This document shows, piece by piece, positions 29,476 to 38,333 of a stretch of 64,000 bases of DNA. Origin of the DNA: Polaribacter cellanae. Lineage in GTDB: Bacteria > Bacteroidota > Bacteroidia > Flavobacteriales > Flavobacteriaceae. The notes beneath the pieces were generated by a model. The model did no database searches and was not told where the DNA came from. It worked only from the letters and a program-made list of their open reading frames with translations. Numbering within the stretch: the first letter of the stretch is position 1; each line of letters starts with the position of its first letter. Location: assembly GCF_017569185.1 (NCBI RefSeq), contig NZ_CP071869.1, positions 124,001-188,000 of the forward strand, given 5' to 3'. The position numbers and the translations under genes are program-made.

Positions 29476-30846
29476 ATGAAATATTTTAAACAAATTAGTA
29501 TTCTTCTAGTTGTATTCTTGGTGTCTTGTAGCGATGATTTTATAGATTTAGCACCAATATCAGAAGGTAATGCAGAAAATTTTTATAAAACACCAGCAGA
29601 TTTTGAATCTGCAATAGTGGCGGTTTATAACAATTTACAAAGTAATAATCAATATGGTAGTAGCGACACACGTTTTGGTGGAGGTTTTTACGCTCTAATG
29701 GAAGTAAGAGCAGATGATGCAAAAGATGGTCAAGCTGGCTCAGGTGTAGGAAAAAATGTTTTTGAAATAGATACTTATGTAGACAATCCGTTAAGCAGTA
29801 TTATAGAAGGTTCTTGGTCAAGTATATTTAAAACAATTTTTGAAGCAAATGTGGTTATAACTCGTATAGAAAATATAACTATAGATGCAAGTTTAAAAAA
29901 TGAATACCTAGCAGAAGCACGTTTTTTAAGAGCATTGTCTTACTTTAATGCAGTTAGATTGTGGGGTGATGTACCTGTAATTTTAAATGAAATTTCTCCG
30001 CAAGAAGCAAAAACATTAACGAGAAATAGCATTACTGAAGTGTATAAAGTAATTGAAGACGATTTTAAATTTGCAGCAGATAATTTACCAATTTCAGTGA
30101 CTGGTAAAGAAGGAAGAGCTACTTCTGGTGCAGCAAAAGCTTTTTTAGGAAAAGTATATTTAACAGAACAAAAATGGAATGAAGCAGCTACAATTTTACA
30201 AGAAGTAGTTGGTAAATATCAACTATTATCGAATGTAGAAGATGTTTTTGATATAACAAATGAGTTAAATGATGAAATTATTTTTTCTGTTCGTTTTAAA
30301 GGCGGTTCTTTTAAAGAAGGTCATTTAGGTTTTGGAACACCAGAATATACAAATTTATTAGCTCAATACGATGTTGTAGACAAAAGGTTAGCTTTATTAG
30401 ATGTCGTAAGTAATAGCAATGGTTCTTATCCTAAAAAACAATTTGAAAATGCAGATGGCGAATTAGGAAGAGATTTTATTGTTTTACGTTATGCAGATGT
30501 TTTACTTATGCTTTCAGAAGCTTTAAACGAAATTGGTTACCAACCAAATGGAAATGCATTTAATTATTTAAATGATGTAAGAAATAGAGCAGGTGTAACA
30601 CCTTTTACTTCAACAGATTTAACAAATCAAGCCGAATTTAGAAAAGCTGTTTTAAACGAGAGAAGATTAGAACTTCCTTTAGAATTACATCGTTGGTTCG
30701 ATCTTTTAAGAACAAACAACGCAATACAAGCAATGGCAGCAGATGGCAAAACAGTTGAGCAGTTTCAATTATTATATCCTATTCCTCAAAACGAGATAAA
30801 TGTATATAATAATCCAACTCAATTTCCACAAAACACTGGGTATTAA
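29476..30846 (+). CDS. SusD/RagB-family substrate-binding lipoprotein
   Basis: 456 aa surface lipoprotein (lipobox VVFLVSCSDDF, Cys about residue 18) that forms the lid of the SusC channel. The SusD fold shows in AEARFLRALSYFNAVRLWGDVP (shown in parts: AEARFLRALSYF and RLWGDVP) and in the C-terminal NERRLELPLELHRWFDLLR. It follows the receptor after 11 bases. The ligand is inferred from the operon to be a nucleoside, nucleotide or ribose compound. No defect is seen, so the pair would work if the receptor is intact. Confidence 0.92.
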   Translation: MKYFKQISILLVVFLVSCSDDFIDLAPISEGNAENFYKTPADFESAIVAVYNNLQSNNQYGSSDTRFGGGFYALMEVRADDAKDGQAGSGVGKNVFEIDTYVDNPLSSIIEGSWSSIFKTIFEANVVITRIENITIDASLKNEYLAEARFLRALSYFNAVRLWGDVPVILNEISPQEAKTLTRNSITEVYKVIEDDFKFAADNLPISVTGKEGRATSGAAKAFLGKVYLTEQKWNEAATILQEVVGKYQLLSNVEDVFDITNELNDEIIFSVRFKGGSFKEGHLGFGTPEYTNLLAQYDVVDKRLALLDVVSNSNGSYPKKQFENADGELGRDFIVLRYADVLLMLSEALNEIGYQPNGNAFNYLNDVRNRAGVTPFTSTDLTNQAEFRKAVLNERRLELPLELHRWFDLLRTNNAIQAMAADGKTVEQFQLLYPIPQNEINVYNNPTQFPQNTGY

Positions 30847-30872
30847 AAATAGTAATTTGAATTGGTTTCATT

Positions 30873-30907
30873 AACTTGTAGCAAATGTAAAAAGTTTGCT
30901 ACAGGTT
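30873..30907 (+). other. Intergenic RNA hairpin after susD
   Basis: Thirteen-base arms AACTTGTAGCAAA and TTTGCTACAGGTT (one T-G pair) with a 9-base loop, without a T run. It sits between the SusD gene and the catabolic genes, so it probably shields the susCD transcript end or lowers downstream expression rather than stopping transcription. Confidence 0.6.
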
Positions 30908-30944
30908 AATAATAAAAAACCTAATTAAAAATCAAAACAATAAT

Positions 30945-31688
30945 ATGAAAATTTTATTTATTGGTGAATCTTGGTTCACTTATTCTGTACACCAAAAGGG
31001 TTTCGATGTATTCCATACTTCCGAATATGTAGAAGGTGGTACAAACTTTATAAACCAATTAGAAAAACAAGGTATGCAGGTAGACTATGTTCCTGCTCAT
31101 AAAATCGAAGCAGAGGTACCAGATGAAGCTTCAGATTACAAAAAATATGACGCTGTTATTATTAGCGATGTTGGTGCAAATAGTTTTTTACTGGGTAGAA
31201 AAACATTCAATCAATCTAAAATTGTACCCAATAAATTACAAGCAATCTCTAATTATGTGGAAGATGGTGGAAGCCTTTTAATGGTTGGTGGTTACATGTC
31301 TTTTACAGGAATAGATGCCAAAGCACGTTTCGGGCAATCTCCTTTAAAAGATTGTTTACCAGTAATTATGCCAAATTTTGATGATAGAGTTGAAATTCCT
31401 GAAGGAATAGTGCCTGTTAAAACAGAAGAACACGAAATAACAAATTCATTAGACAAAGAATGGCCAAACTTATTAGGTTACAACCAATTTTCTGCAAAAG
31501 AAAATACAAAAACATTGGCTACAGTTGGTAAAGATCCATTATTAGTAATTGGTGAATTCGGTAAAGGTCGTACAGCTGCATTTGCATCTGATTTGGCACC
31601 ACATTGGGCACCACCAGAATTCGTAGATTGGAAAGATTATCCTAAATTATGGAAACAATTAATTATTTGGCTATCTAACCGAGATTAG
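30945..31688 (+). CDS. Glutamine-amidotransferase-like protein (PF07090 type)
   Basis: 247 aa with a class I glutamine-amidotransferase-like fold: MKILFIGESWFTYSVHQKGF at the start, AVIISDVGANSFLL, GGSLLMVGGYMSFTGI and GKGRTAAFASDLAPHWAPP. The elbow where amidotransferases carry their Cys reads VGGYMSF, so the usual nucleophile is missing and glutaminase activity is unlikely. Relatives sit in sugar-use operons. Its role here is unknown; it may bind or act on a ribosyl compound. It is 98 bases after susD, separated by the hairpin. Confidence 0.75.
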   Translation: MKILFIGESWFTYSVHQKGFDVFHTSEYVEGGTNFINQLEKQGMQVDYVPAHKIEAEVPDEASDYKKYDAVIISDVGANSFLLGRKTFNQSKIVPNKLQAISNYVEDGGSLLMVGGYMSFTGIDAKARFGQSPLKDCLPVIMPNFDDRVEIPEGIVPVKTEEHEITNSLDKEWPNLLGYNQFSAKENTKTLATVGKDPLLVIGEFGKGRTAAFASDLAPHWAPPEFVDWKDYPKLWKQLIIWLSNRD

Positions 31689-31731
31689 AGTAGATTATTA
31701 GGTTTCTTAAAGTTTTATAAAAATAAATTAA

Positions 31732-32670
31732 ATGTCAAAAATAATAGTAGTAGGTAGTTCAAATACAGATATGGTTATTAAAACAAACCATATTCCTATA
31801 CCAGGTGAAACTGTTTTAGGAGGAAATTTTTTTATGAACTCTGGTGGTAAAGGAGCCAACCAAGCAGTTGCAATAGCTAGGCTTGGTGGCGATGTTACCT
31901 TTATTACTAAAATAGGTAGAGACGTTTTCGGTAAGGAATCTTTAAAAAAGTTTAAAGAAGAAGGAATTAATATAGATTTTACAGTAACACATAAATCAAA
32001 GCCTTCTGGGATTGCATTAGTAACTTTAGGCGACAATGCAGAGAATAGTATTGTAGTCGCTCCTGGTGCAAATAACTCTTTGAAAAAGAAAAATATTAAT
32101 AAGGCAATAGATGAAATAAAAAAAGCTGAAATTATTTTAATTCAATTAGAAATTCCTTTAAAAATCGTAAAACATGTTATTGAATTGGGTAGAAAGTATG
32201 GTAAAAAAGTAATCTTAAACCCTGCACCAGGGAAAAAATTAGAAGATGTTTTGTATCGAAATCTTTTCGCTGTTACACCAAATGAGACAGAAGCAGAGAT
32301 AATGACGGATGTAAAAGTAGTAGACGAACAAAGTGCCAAAAAAGCAGCCTTAGTTTTAAGAAGTAAAGGAGTCAAAAATGTAATAATTACTTTAGGTAGC
32401 AAAGGTGCCTACTTATGTTCAGATGAGTTTTCCGGAATTATATCTGGTTATCAAGTAATAGCAAAAGATACAACAGCAGCAGGCGATACTTTTAACGGTG
32501 CCTTTGCTATTGGTATTAGCAAAGGATTGTCAATAAAAGAAACCATAAAATTTGCAAATAAAGCAGCCTCTTTAGCCGTAACAAAACTTGGTGCACAATC
32601 ATCAATTCCTTATTTAGAGGATTTAGAAGTTCATAAAAATTATAAAAGCGAACAGAAAACAATTGTTTAA
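31732..32670 (+). CDS. rbsK: Ribokinase
   Basis: PfkB-family kinase (312 aa) that phosphorylates ribose at O5. The N-terminal PfkB signature is GGKGANQAVAIARLGG (residues 38-53), and the C-terminal one is TTAAGDTFNGAFA with catalytic Asp252. The substrate loop NTDMVIKTNHIPIPGET fits ribokinase. It probably consumes ribose released from nucleosides, or perhaps deoxyribose. It starts 43 bases after the GATase-like gene in one run of same-strand genes. Confidence 0.88.
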   Translation: MSKIIVVGSSNTDMVIKTNHIPIPGETVLGGNFFMNSGGKGANQAVAIARLGGDVTFITKIGRDVFGKESLKKFKEEGINIDFTVTHKSKPSGIALVTLGDNAENSIVVAPGANNSLKKKNINKAIDEIKKAEIILIQLEIPLKIVKHVIELGRKYGKKVILNPAPGKKLEDVLYRNLFAVTPNETEAEIMTDVKVVDEQSAKKAALVLRSKGVKNVIITLGSKGAYLCSDEFSGIISGYQVIAKDTTAAGDTFNGAFAIGISKGLSIKETIKFANKAASLAVTKLGAQSSIPYLEDLEVHKNYKSEQKTIV

Positions 32671-32683
32671 AACACCTACATAT

Positions 32684-33733
32684 ATGCGTAATACTTTCTT
32701 ATTTTGTTTAGCATGCATGCTTTTTTTAAGTTGCAGTTCTCATAAAGAAATTGTATTAAAATATGTAGATAATTATAAAATTGGAGCAGATTTTAATTTT
32801 GAAAATAGTAAGGTTGGTGGTATTTCTGGTATTGATTTCAATCCTAAAAACAACACTTATTTTTTAGTAAGCGACGATCGGTCAGAACACAATAACGCTA
32901 GGTTTTATTCCGTAAATATTAAGATTCAAAACAATAAGATTGATACTGTTATTTTTCTGAGGAAGAGTACTTTTATTGATAAAAATAAAAATCATTATCA
33001 AAAAGATCAAATCGATTTAGAAAGCATTCGATTCAACCCCAACAAGAATCTAATATTAGTTGGAGACGAAGGAGGAAAACAAGGTAAAACGTCTATTAAA
33101 ATTTTTGATGTTTATGGAAATTTTTTCAAAGACTTTCCTTTGAAAAAAGAATATTTAGCAAACATCAGAAATAATAAATCTTTCGAAAGTTTAAGTTTTT
33201 CAAAAGATTATCAATCACTTTTTTACGCCACAGAAGCACCTTTGTTAAGTGATGGAGATGTTGCATCAATAAATGAAAAAGGACACATACGTATTTTTGA
33301 AAGCAATTTCGACAATCCAGAATTGCAAAAAGAGTATGAATATTGGCTAGAAAAAGTACCACAGAAGGCTGCAATTCAACCTCCTTGGAAAGGTACTGGT
33401 AGCGACAATGGTTTGTCTGAAATTTTATATTTAAATGATAAAGAATTTCTAACATTAGAGCGTTCAGGAGCGTATCGAAAAGACGGCTCTTTTAAGTATA
33501 TATGTAAAGTGTTTTTAACAATAATTGATAAAAAATCTTCAAAAGATAGATATCATACGATAAAGAAAGAGTTAGTAGATTTTTCTAAACTTCCTTCTGG
33601 GCAATTTAATGTAGAAGGAATGACATTAGGACCTATCATCAATCAAAAACAATATATACTTTTTGTTTCCGATAATAATTTTAGAGATAAAACACCTACA
33701 ATTATATACTTATTTACCATGTCTTATAAATAA
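32684..33733 (+). CDS. Phytase-like esterase lipoprotein
   Basis: 349 aa from MRNTFLFCLACMLFLSC, a lipoprotein signal with Cys about residue 17. An ATG 21 bases upstream would overlap ribokinase and spoil the signal peptide. The body resembles the esterase-like/phytase-like beta-propeller family (PF13449): GISGIDFNPKNNTYFLVSDD, then IDLESIRFNP, FESLSFSKDY and FNVEGMTLGP. Such proteins are thought to cleave phosphate esters at the cell surface. In this operon it could remove phosphate from nucleotides before import (inference). Confidence 0.75.
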   Translation: MRNTFLFCLACMLFLSCSSHKEIVLKYVDNYKIGADFNFENSKVGGISGIDFNPKNNTYFLVSDDRSEHNNARFYSVNIKIQNNKIDTVIFLRKSTFIDKNKNHYQKDQIDLESIRFNPNKNLILVGDEGGKQGKTSIKIFDVYGNFFKDFPLKKEYLANIRNNKSFESLSFSKDYQSLFYATEAPLLSDGDVASINEKGHIRIFESNFDNPELQKEYEYWLEKVPQKAAIQPPWKGTGSDNGLSEILYLNDKEFLTLERSGAYRKDGSFKYICKVFLTIIDKKSSKDRYHTIKKELVDFSKLPSGQFNVEGMTLGPIINQKQYILFVSDNNFRDKTPTIIYLFTMSYK

Positions 33734-33739
33734 TAAAAA

Positions 33740-35083
33740 ATGAATAAAAAAGAGGTCGATATCATTATTAAAAACGGACAAGTATTAACAATAAATTCTA
33801 GAATGGAGATTATTGAAAATGGTGTTCTTATTATACAAAATAAAACAATTGTAGATTTAGGTTCTGAGGATTTACTTGAAAAATATACTGCTGAAAAAGT
33901 GATAGATGCACAAGAAGGTATTGTAATACCAGGTATGGTAAACAGTCACTGTCATTTGCCAATGATAGCTTTTAGAGGTTTAGGCGAAGAAGGGATTGAA
34001 GATCGATTAATGGGATATTTTATACCATTAGAAAAAGAAATGTTGAGCAGAAAACTAATTTACGATGCGACAATTCATGGTGCAATAGATATGGCAATGT
34101 CTGGTGTTACTACTTATGCAGATATGTATTACCATGTAGATGAAATGGCAAAAGCAACCAAAAAAATTGGACTTCGTGCTCTTTTAGGGCAAACAGTCGT
34201 GGGATTTCCTGTGGTAGACGCTTCTGAAGCTTATGGTGGTTTAGATTATGCCAAACAAATACTTACAGATTTTAAAGATGAAGAATTAGTTTCTTTGGCA
34301 ATTGCACCTCACGCACCTTATACGGTTTCAAAAGATAAGTTGTTGGCTGCTAAAGAATTTGCAGACCAACATAAATTAATCATTCACATTCACGTAGCAG
34401 AATTTGAAGATGAAAAGAATCAAATCAAAGAGAATACAGAAAAAGTATCGGTGATAAAATATTTAAATAATATCGGTTTTTTAGGTGAAAATGTATTGTT
34501 GGCACATTGCAATTATGTAGATGATGAAGATTTTAAAATTATTGAATCTAGTGGTGCAAAAATAGCACACAATCCTATGGCAAATGCAAAAGGAGCAACA
34601 GGAACCGCTAGAATTGTAGAAGCGATGCAATACGATATTCCTATTGGAATTGGCACTGATGGTCTTATGGGTTCTAATGTGGTAGATTTATTTAAAGTGA
34701 TGACTTATACAACTACAATTCAGCGTATTCGAAAAATGGATAGAACCATAATGACTCCTGAAAAAGTAGTTAGAATGGCAACACTTGGTGGAGCAAACGC
34801 ATTAGGAATGGGTGAAAAAATAGGATCGTTGGAAAAAGGCAAATTGGCAGATATTGTTATTATTGAAACTCAATCTATGAACATGATTCCTAACTATGAC
34901 CCTTACGCTACTTTAGTTTTTCAAGCTAACCCACATAATGTAGAAACTACGATTGTAAACGGAAAAATAATTGTAGAAAACAGAAAATTATTAACTCACG
35001 ATATCCGTGAAAATAAAAAAATTATGGATGAATGGTTTCATATAATAAAACCCTTTGGAAATAGCTTGGCAAAAAAAAATTAA
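33740..35083 (+). CDS. Amidohydrolase, nucleoside deaminase type (MtaD/SAH)
   Basis: 447 aa cytoplasmic metal-dependent hydrolase of the TRZ/ATZ group. Metal ligands are in VNSHCHLPMIAFRG (HxH), IIHIHVAEFED, LLAHCNYVDDED and GIGTDGLMGSN. Its closest functional relatives deaminate 5-methylthioadenosine, S-adenosylhomocysteine or adenosine, and guanine or chlorohydrolase activities also occur in the family. Standing between a nucleoside importer and a purine nucleoside phosphorylase, adenosine to inosine is the best guess. It follows the lipoprotein gene by 6 bases. Confidence 0.82.
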   Translation: MNKKEVDIIIKNGQVLTINSRMEIIENGVLIIQNKTIVDLGSEDLLEKYTAEKVIDAQEGIVIPGMVNSHCHLPMIAFRGLGEEGIEDRLMGYFIPLEKEMLSRKLIYDATIHGAIDMAMSGVTTYADMYYHVDEMAKATKKIGLRALLGQTVVGFPVVDASEAYGGLDYAKQILTDFKDEELVSLAIAPHAPYTVSKDKLLAAKEFADQHKLIIHIHVAEFEDEKNQIKENTEKVSVIKYLNNIGFLGENVLLAHCNYVDDEDFKIIESSGAKIAHNPMANAKGATGTARIVEAMQYDIPIGIGTDGLMGSNVVDLFKVMTYTTTIQRIRKMDRTIMTPEKVVRMATLGGANALGMGEKIGSLEKGKLADIVIIETQSMNMIPNYDPYATLVFQANPHNVETTIVNGKIIVENRKLLTHDIRENKKIMDEWFHIIKPFGNSLAKKN

Positions 35084-35116
35084 ACAGAAGATTTAAAATA
35101 AATAAAATTAAAAAAC

Positions 35117-36373
35117 ATGAACATTAAAGTAAGATTATCTATTTTAAACTTCTTTGAGTTTTTTGTATGGGGTTCTTGGCTGATTTCAGCAGGTGTTTAT
35201 ATGTCTTCTACATTAGCTTTTACGGGCATACAAATTGGTGCGGTTTATGCTACTATGGGAATAACATCTTTATTTATGCCAACTATTGTAGGTGTCATAG
35301 CAGATAGATGGATACCTGTAGAAAAATTATTTGGGTATTGCCATTGGTTAATTGTCGGCTTACTACTTTTACTAACACAAGTACAGAGTTTCAGCTATTT
35401 TTATGCAATTATGTTTTTAGTAAACTGTTTTTATATGCCTTCTATTTCATTAAACTATTCAGTATCATATGCTGTACTTTCAAAAATGAATTTAGATATC
35501 ATTAAAAATTTTCCCTCAATTCGTGTTTGGGGTACTATTGGCTTTATTGTTGCAGCTTGGGCAATAGATTTACTGGATTGGAGCACGAGTAAAAATCAAT
35601 TTATTTTAAGTGCAAGTGCTTCTGCTTTTTTAGGTATCTATGCTTTTACACTTCCAAAATCTAAAGTTTCTATACCAGATAATACAATAGAAAGTAAATC
35701 TTTTTGGCAACGATTTGGTAGTGAAGCATTGTCAATTTTCAAAAATAGAAGATTATTTATATTTTTTATTTTTTCAATATTTATGGGGTCTGTTCTACAG
35801 ATTACGAATATTTGGGGCGTTCCGTTTTTAAATGATTTTGCATTGAATTATCCAGATTCATTTGCTGTAAGACACTCGGTTTTTTTATTGTCTTTATCTC
35901 AAATTTCTGAGACTATTTTTATTTTGGCAATTCCATTTTTTTATAAAAAATACGGAATAAAAATAGTAATTCTTATAAGTATGATTGCTTGGGTTTTTCG
36001 TTTTGGTTTTTTTGGAATTGGAAATCCAGAAGGAATGGGATTAGGTTTTTTAATTGCTTCAATGATTATTTATGGAATGGCTTTCGACTTTTTTAACATT
36101 TCTGGTTCGTTGTATGTAGAAGAAGAAACCCCAGAAAATATGCGATCGAGTGCGCAAGGTATTTTTGCAATGACCACTGGAGGTTTAGGTCCAATTCTGG
36201 GGGCTTACAGTAGTGGTTACATTGTAGATTTTTTTACAAAGAATTCATTAAAAGAATGGCCAACGATTTGGTTTGTATTTGCAGGCTATGCTTTGGTAAT
36301 TGCAGTAGCTTTTGCTATATTTTTCAAATACAAACACAATTTCAAACAAGATTTTAAACATATAAAACATTAA
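35117..36373 (+). CDS. Nucleoside:H+ symporter, NupG-like MFS
   Basis: 418 aa with about 12 transmembrane helices. The N-terminus (FFVWGSWLISAGVYM) and the loop GVIADRWIPVEKL match the nucleoside:H+ symporter family (NupG/XapB). The helix-6/7 region MRSSAQGIFAMTTGGLGPILG sits near residue 340. It should carry nucleosides across the inner membrane after the SusCD pair has brought them into the periplasm. It lies 33 bases after the amidohydrolase and 3 bases before deoD. Confidence 0.87.
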   Translation: MNIKVRLSILNFFEFFVWGSWLISAGVYMSSTLAFTGIQIGAVYATMGITSLFMPTIVGVIADRWIPVEKLFGYCHWLIVGLLLLLTQVQSFSYFYAIMFLVNCFYMPSISLNYSVSYAVLSKMNLDIIKNFPSIRVWGTIGFIVAAWAIDLLDWSTSKNQFILSASASAFLGIYAFTLPKSKVSIPDNTIESKSFWQRFGSEALSIFKNRRLFIFFIFSIFMGSVLQITNIWGVPFLNDFALNYPDSFAVRHSVFLLSLSQISETIFILAIPFFYKKYGIKIVILISMIAWVFRFGFFGIGNPEGMGLGFLIASMIIYGMAFDFFNISGSLYVEEETPENMRSSAQGIFAMTTGGLGPILGAYSSGYIVDFFTKNSLKEWPTIWFVFAGYALVIAVAFAIFFKYKHNFKQDFKHIKH

Positions 36374-36376
36374 ATT

Positions 36377-37081
36377 ATGAGTGTGCATAACAACGCGAAA
36401 AAAGGAGATATTGCAGATTTTGTGCTCCTTCCAGGAGACCCACAAAGAGCAAAATTAATTGCAGAAACATTCTTAACAGATGCTAAATGTTATAATGAAG
36501 TAAGAGGGATGTTAGGGTATACAGGTTATTTTAATGGGAAAAGAATTAGTGTCCAAGGTACAGGAATGGGTATGCCTTCCATGTCTATTTATGCTACTGA
36601 ACTCATTGAAGAATATGATGTAGAAAAGCTAGTAAGAATAGGTTCTTGCGGTTCTATTCAAGAAAATGTAGAGATTATGGACATTATTTTAGCAATGAGT
36701 ACTTGTACAGATTCTGGCATGAACAAATTAAGGTTTAATGGAAACGATTTTGCACCTGCTGCCAATTTCGAATTAATTAAAAAAGCGTGGGAAGTTGCAA
36801 AAGAAAAAAGCATAAATGTTCATACAGGTGCTGTTTTAACATCCGATTTTTTTTATGGAGAAAGTCATATTAAAGATTCTTTTTTACCATGGAAAACATA
36901 TGGTGTTTTAGGTATTGATATGGAAGCAGCAGCTTTATATTCTATAGCTGCAAAATATAATAAAAAAGCACTCGCTATATTAACAGTATCTGACCATCTT
37001 TTAAAAGAGCAAGCAATTTCGGCAGAAGATAGATTGAATTCATTTAAAGAAATGATTAGCCTAGCACTTGAGCTAGCTTAA
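36377..37081 (+). CDS. deoD: Purine nucleoside phosphorylase
   Basis: Hexameric DeoD-type phosphorylase (234 aa) that splits purine nucleosides into base and (deoxy)ribose 1-phosphate. Signatures are LLPGDPQRAKLIAE near the start, GTGMGMPSMSIYATELI, VRIGSCGSI, GIDMEAAALYS and VSDHLLKEQ with catalytic Asp206. Length and motifs are canonical. It starts 3 bases after the symporter stop, so translation is probably coupled. Confidence 0.95.
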   Translation: MSVHNNAKKGDIADFVLLPGDPQRAKLIAETFLTDAKCYNEVRGMLGYTGYFNGKRISVQGTGMGMPSMSIYATELIEEYDVEKLVRIGSCGSIQENVEIMDIILAMSTCTDSGMNKLRFNGNDFAPAANFELIKKAWEVAKEKSINVHTGAVLTSDFFYGESHIKDSFLPWKTYGVLGIDMEAAALYSIAAKYNKKALAILTVSDHLLKEQAISAEDRLNSFKEMISLALELA

Positions 37082-37100
37082 TAATCTAAGAATAATAAAA

Positions 37101-37355
37101 ATGGAAGAAATAAATTGGATTGAAATATTGGGTTATATAGCATCATTATTTATCGCTGTTAGTATTACTATGGAATCTGTTGTAAAATTGAGAATAATCA
37201 ATTTTATTGGTGCAATCCTATTGGGAACCTATGGCGTTTTTATAGAATCTATGCCAATTATTTTAGTAAACTATTTTATAGGAATAACTAATGTTTATTA
37301 TTTGTGGAAACACTTTAAAAACAATAAAAATCAAACAATAAAAAATAGAAAATGA
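37101..37355 (+). CDS. Small membrane protein, YgjV/SemiSWEET-like
   Basis: 84 aa with three predicted transmembrane helices: ILGYIASLFIAVSIT, then IINFIGAILLGTYGVFI and IILVNYFIGITNVYYLW. The pattern resembles the YgjV inner-membrane family or a single SemiSWEET unit; neither is certain. It overlaps the next gene by 4 bases (ATGA), so it belongs to the operon. It may move a sugar or base, but no residue proves it. Confidence 0.7.
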   Translation: MEEINWIEILGYIASLFIAVSITMESVVKLRIINFIGAILLGTYGVFIESMPIILVNYFIGITNVYYLWKHFKNNKNQTIKNRK

Positions 37356-38008
37356 AATTTTTTATAGATACTGCAAATTTACAGCAAATTAAAGAAGCAC
37401 AAGCATTGGGAGTTTTAGATGGAGTTACCACTAACCCGTCTTTAATGGCAAAAGAAGGTATTACCGGAAAAAAGAATATTTTAAATCATTATGTAAAAAT
37501 TTGCAACATGGTAGATGGTGATGTTTCGGCAGAGGTTATTGCTACAGAATTTGAAGAGATAATTAAAGAAGGTGAAGAACTCGCTGCATTACATCCACAA
37601 ATTGTAGTAAAACTACCCATGATTGCTGATGGTGTAAAGGCTTGCAAATATTTTTCAGACAAAAATATAAAAACGAACGTAACATTAGTTTTCTCTGCAG
37701 GTCAAGCACTTTTAGCAGCAAAAGCTGGGGCGACCTATATGTCTCCTTTTTTAGGAAGATTAGATGACATTTCTACAGATGGATTGCATCTTATTTCAGA
37801 AATTAGACAAATTTATGATAATTATGGCTTTGAAACCCAAATTCTCTCAGCCTCAGTTCGTAATACAATGCATGTTATTAATTGTGCTAAAATAGGTGCT
37901 GATGTCATGACAGGTCCTTTATCGTCAATTCTAGGTCTATTAAATCATCCATTAACAGATAGTGGCTTAACACAATTTTTAAAAGACTATAAGAAAGGCA
38001 ATCATTAA
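37352..38008 (+). CDS. Transaldolase family, fructose-6-P aldolase-like
   Basis: 218 aa, the short form of the transaldolase family (Fsa/TalC type). The N-terminus MKFFIDTANLQQIKEA and VTTNPSL are diagnostic. The Schiff-base Lys87 lies in IVVKLPMIADG. Later motifs are NVTLVFSAGQALLAAKAGA and SPFLGRLDD. It could be a true transaldolase that moves ribose phosphate into glycolysis, or a fructose-6-phosphate aldolase. The location beside ribokinase and PNP favours a pentose-phosphate role. Confidence 0.88.
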   Translation: MKFFIDTANLQQIKEAQALGVLDGVTTNPSLMAKEGITGKKNILNHYVKICNMVDGDVSAEVIATEFEEIIKEGEELAALHPQIVVKLPMIADGVKACKYFSDKNIKTNVTLVFSAGQALLAAKAGATYMSPFLGRLDDISTDGLHLISEIRQIYDNYGFETQILSASVRNTMHVINCAKIGADVMTGPLSSILGLLNHPLTDSGLTQFLKDYKKGNH

Positions 38009-38019
38009 AAATATAAAAT

Positions 38020-38319
38020 ATGAAAACAATTTTGAGACCATTAATAGAAATAGATGCTAAAAAAGAATTTCTAGCAGGTACAAAATTGTTTAAATTAATT
38101 AAAGGTAAAATGCATAAAGAATATTATGAATATACTTTAGTTAGATTAACTTGGGAAGTAGATTATATGATGTTAATTAGAAAAATTGATAAAAAATCTA
38201 ATGTAGCAGAATATGGTATAATTCCAGAAGTTTTAAAATCAGGAAAATCAATTATTAACAAATCTAGCTTTAGAAAATCCTTGGGAAATAGTTTATCAGG
38301 TTGGTTTTTGGTCGTTTAG
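38020..38319 (+). CDS. Unknown 99-aa protein
   Basis: No family recognised. It is soluble and basic, mixed alpha/beta, with an aromatic patch HKEYYEYTLVRLTWEVDYMM and a C-terminal GWFLVV. It lies 11 bases after the transaldolase gene, on the same strand, and its end overlaps an upstream in-frame extension of the acid-phosphatase gene. Codon use looks like that of its neighbours, so it is probably a real operon member. Confidence 0.6.
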   Translation: MKTILRPLIEIDAKKEFLAGTKLFKLIKGKMHKEYYEYTLVRLTWEVDYMMLIRKIDKKSNVAEYGIIPEVLKSGKSIINKSSFRKSLGNSLSGWFLVV

Positions 38320-38333
38320 AATTAATTTTAGGA

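Noticed and set aside
32663..32683. Upstream ATG of the phytase-like gene (MFKTPTY)
   Set aside because: It overlaps ribokinase and puts extra residues in front of the lipoprotein signal; ATG 32684 fits better.
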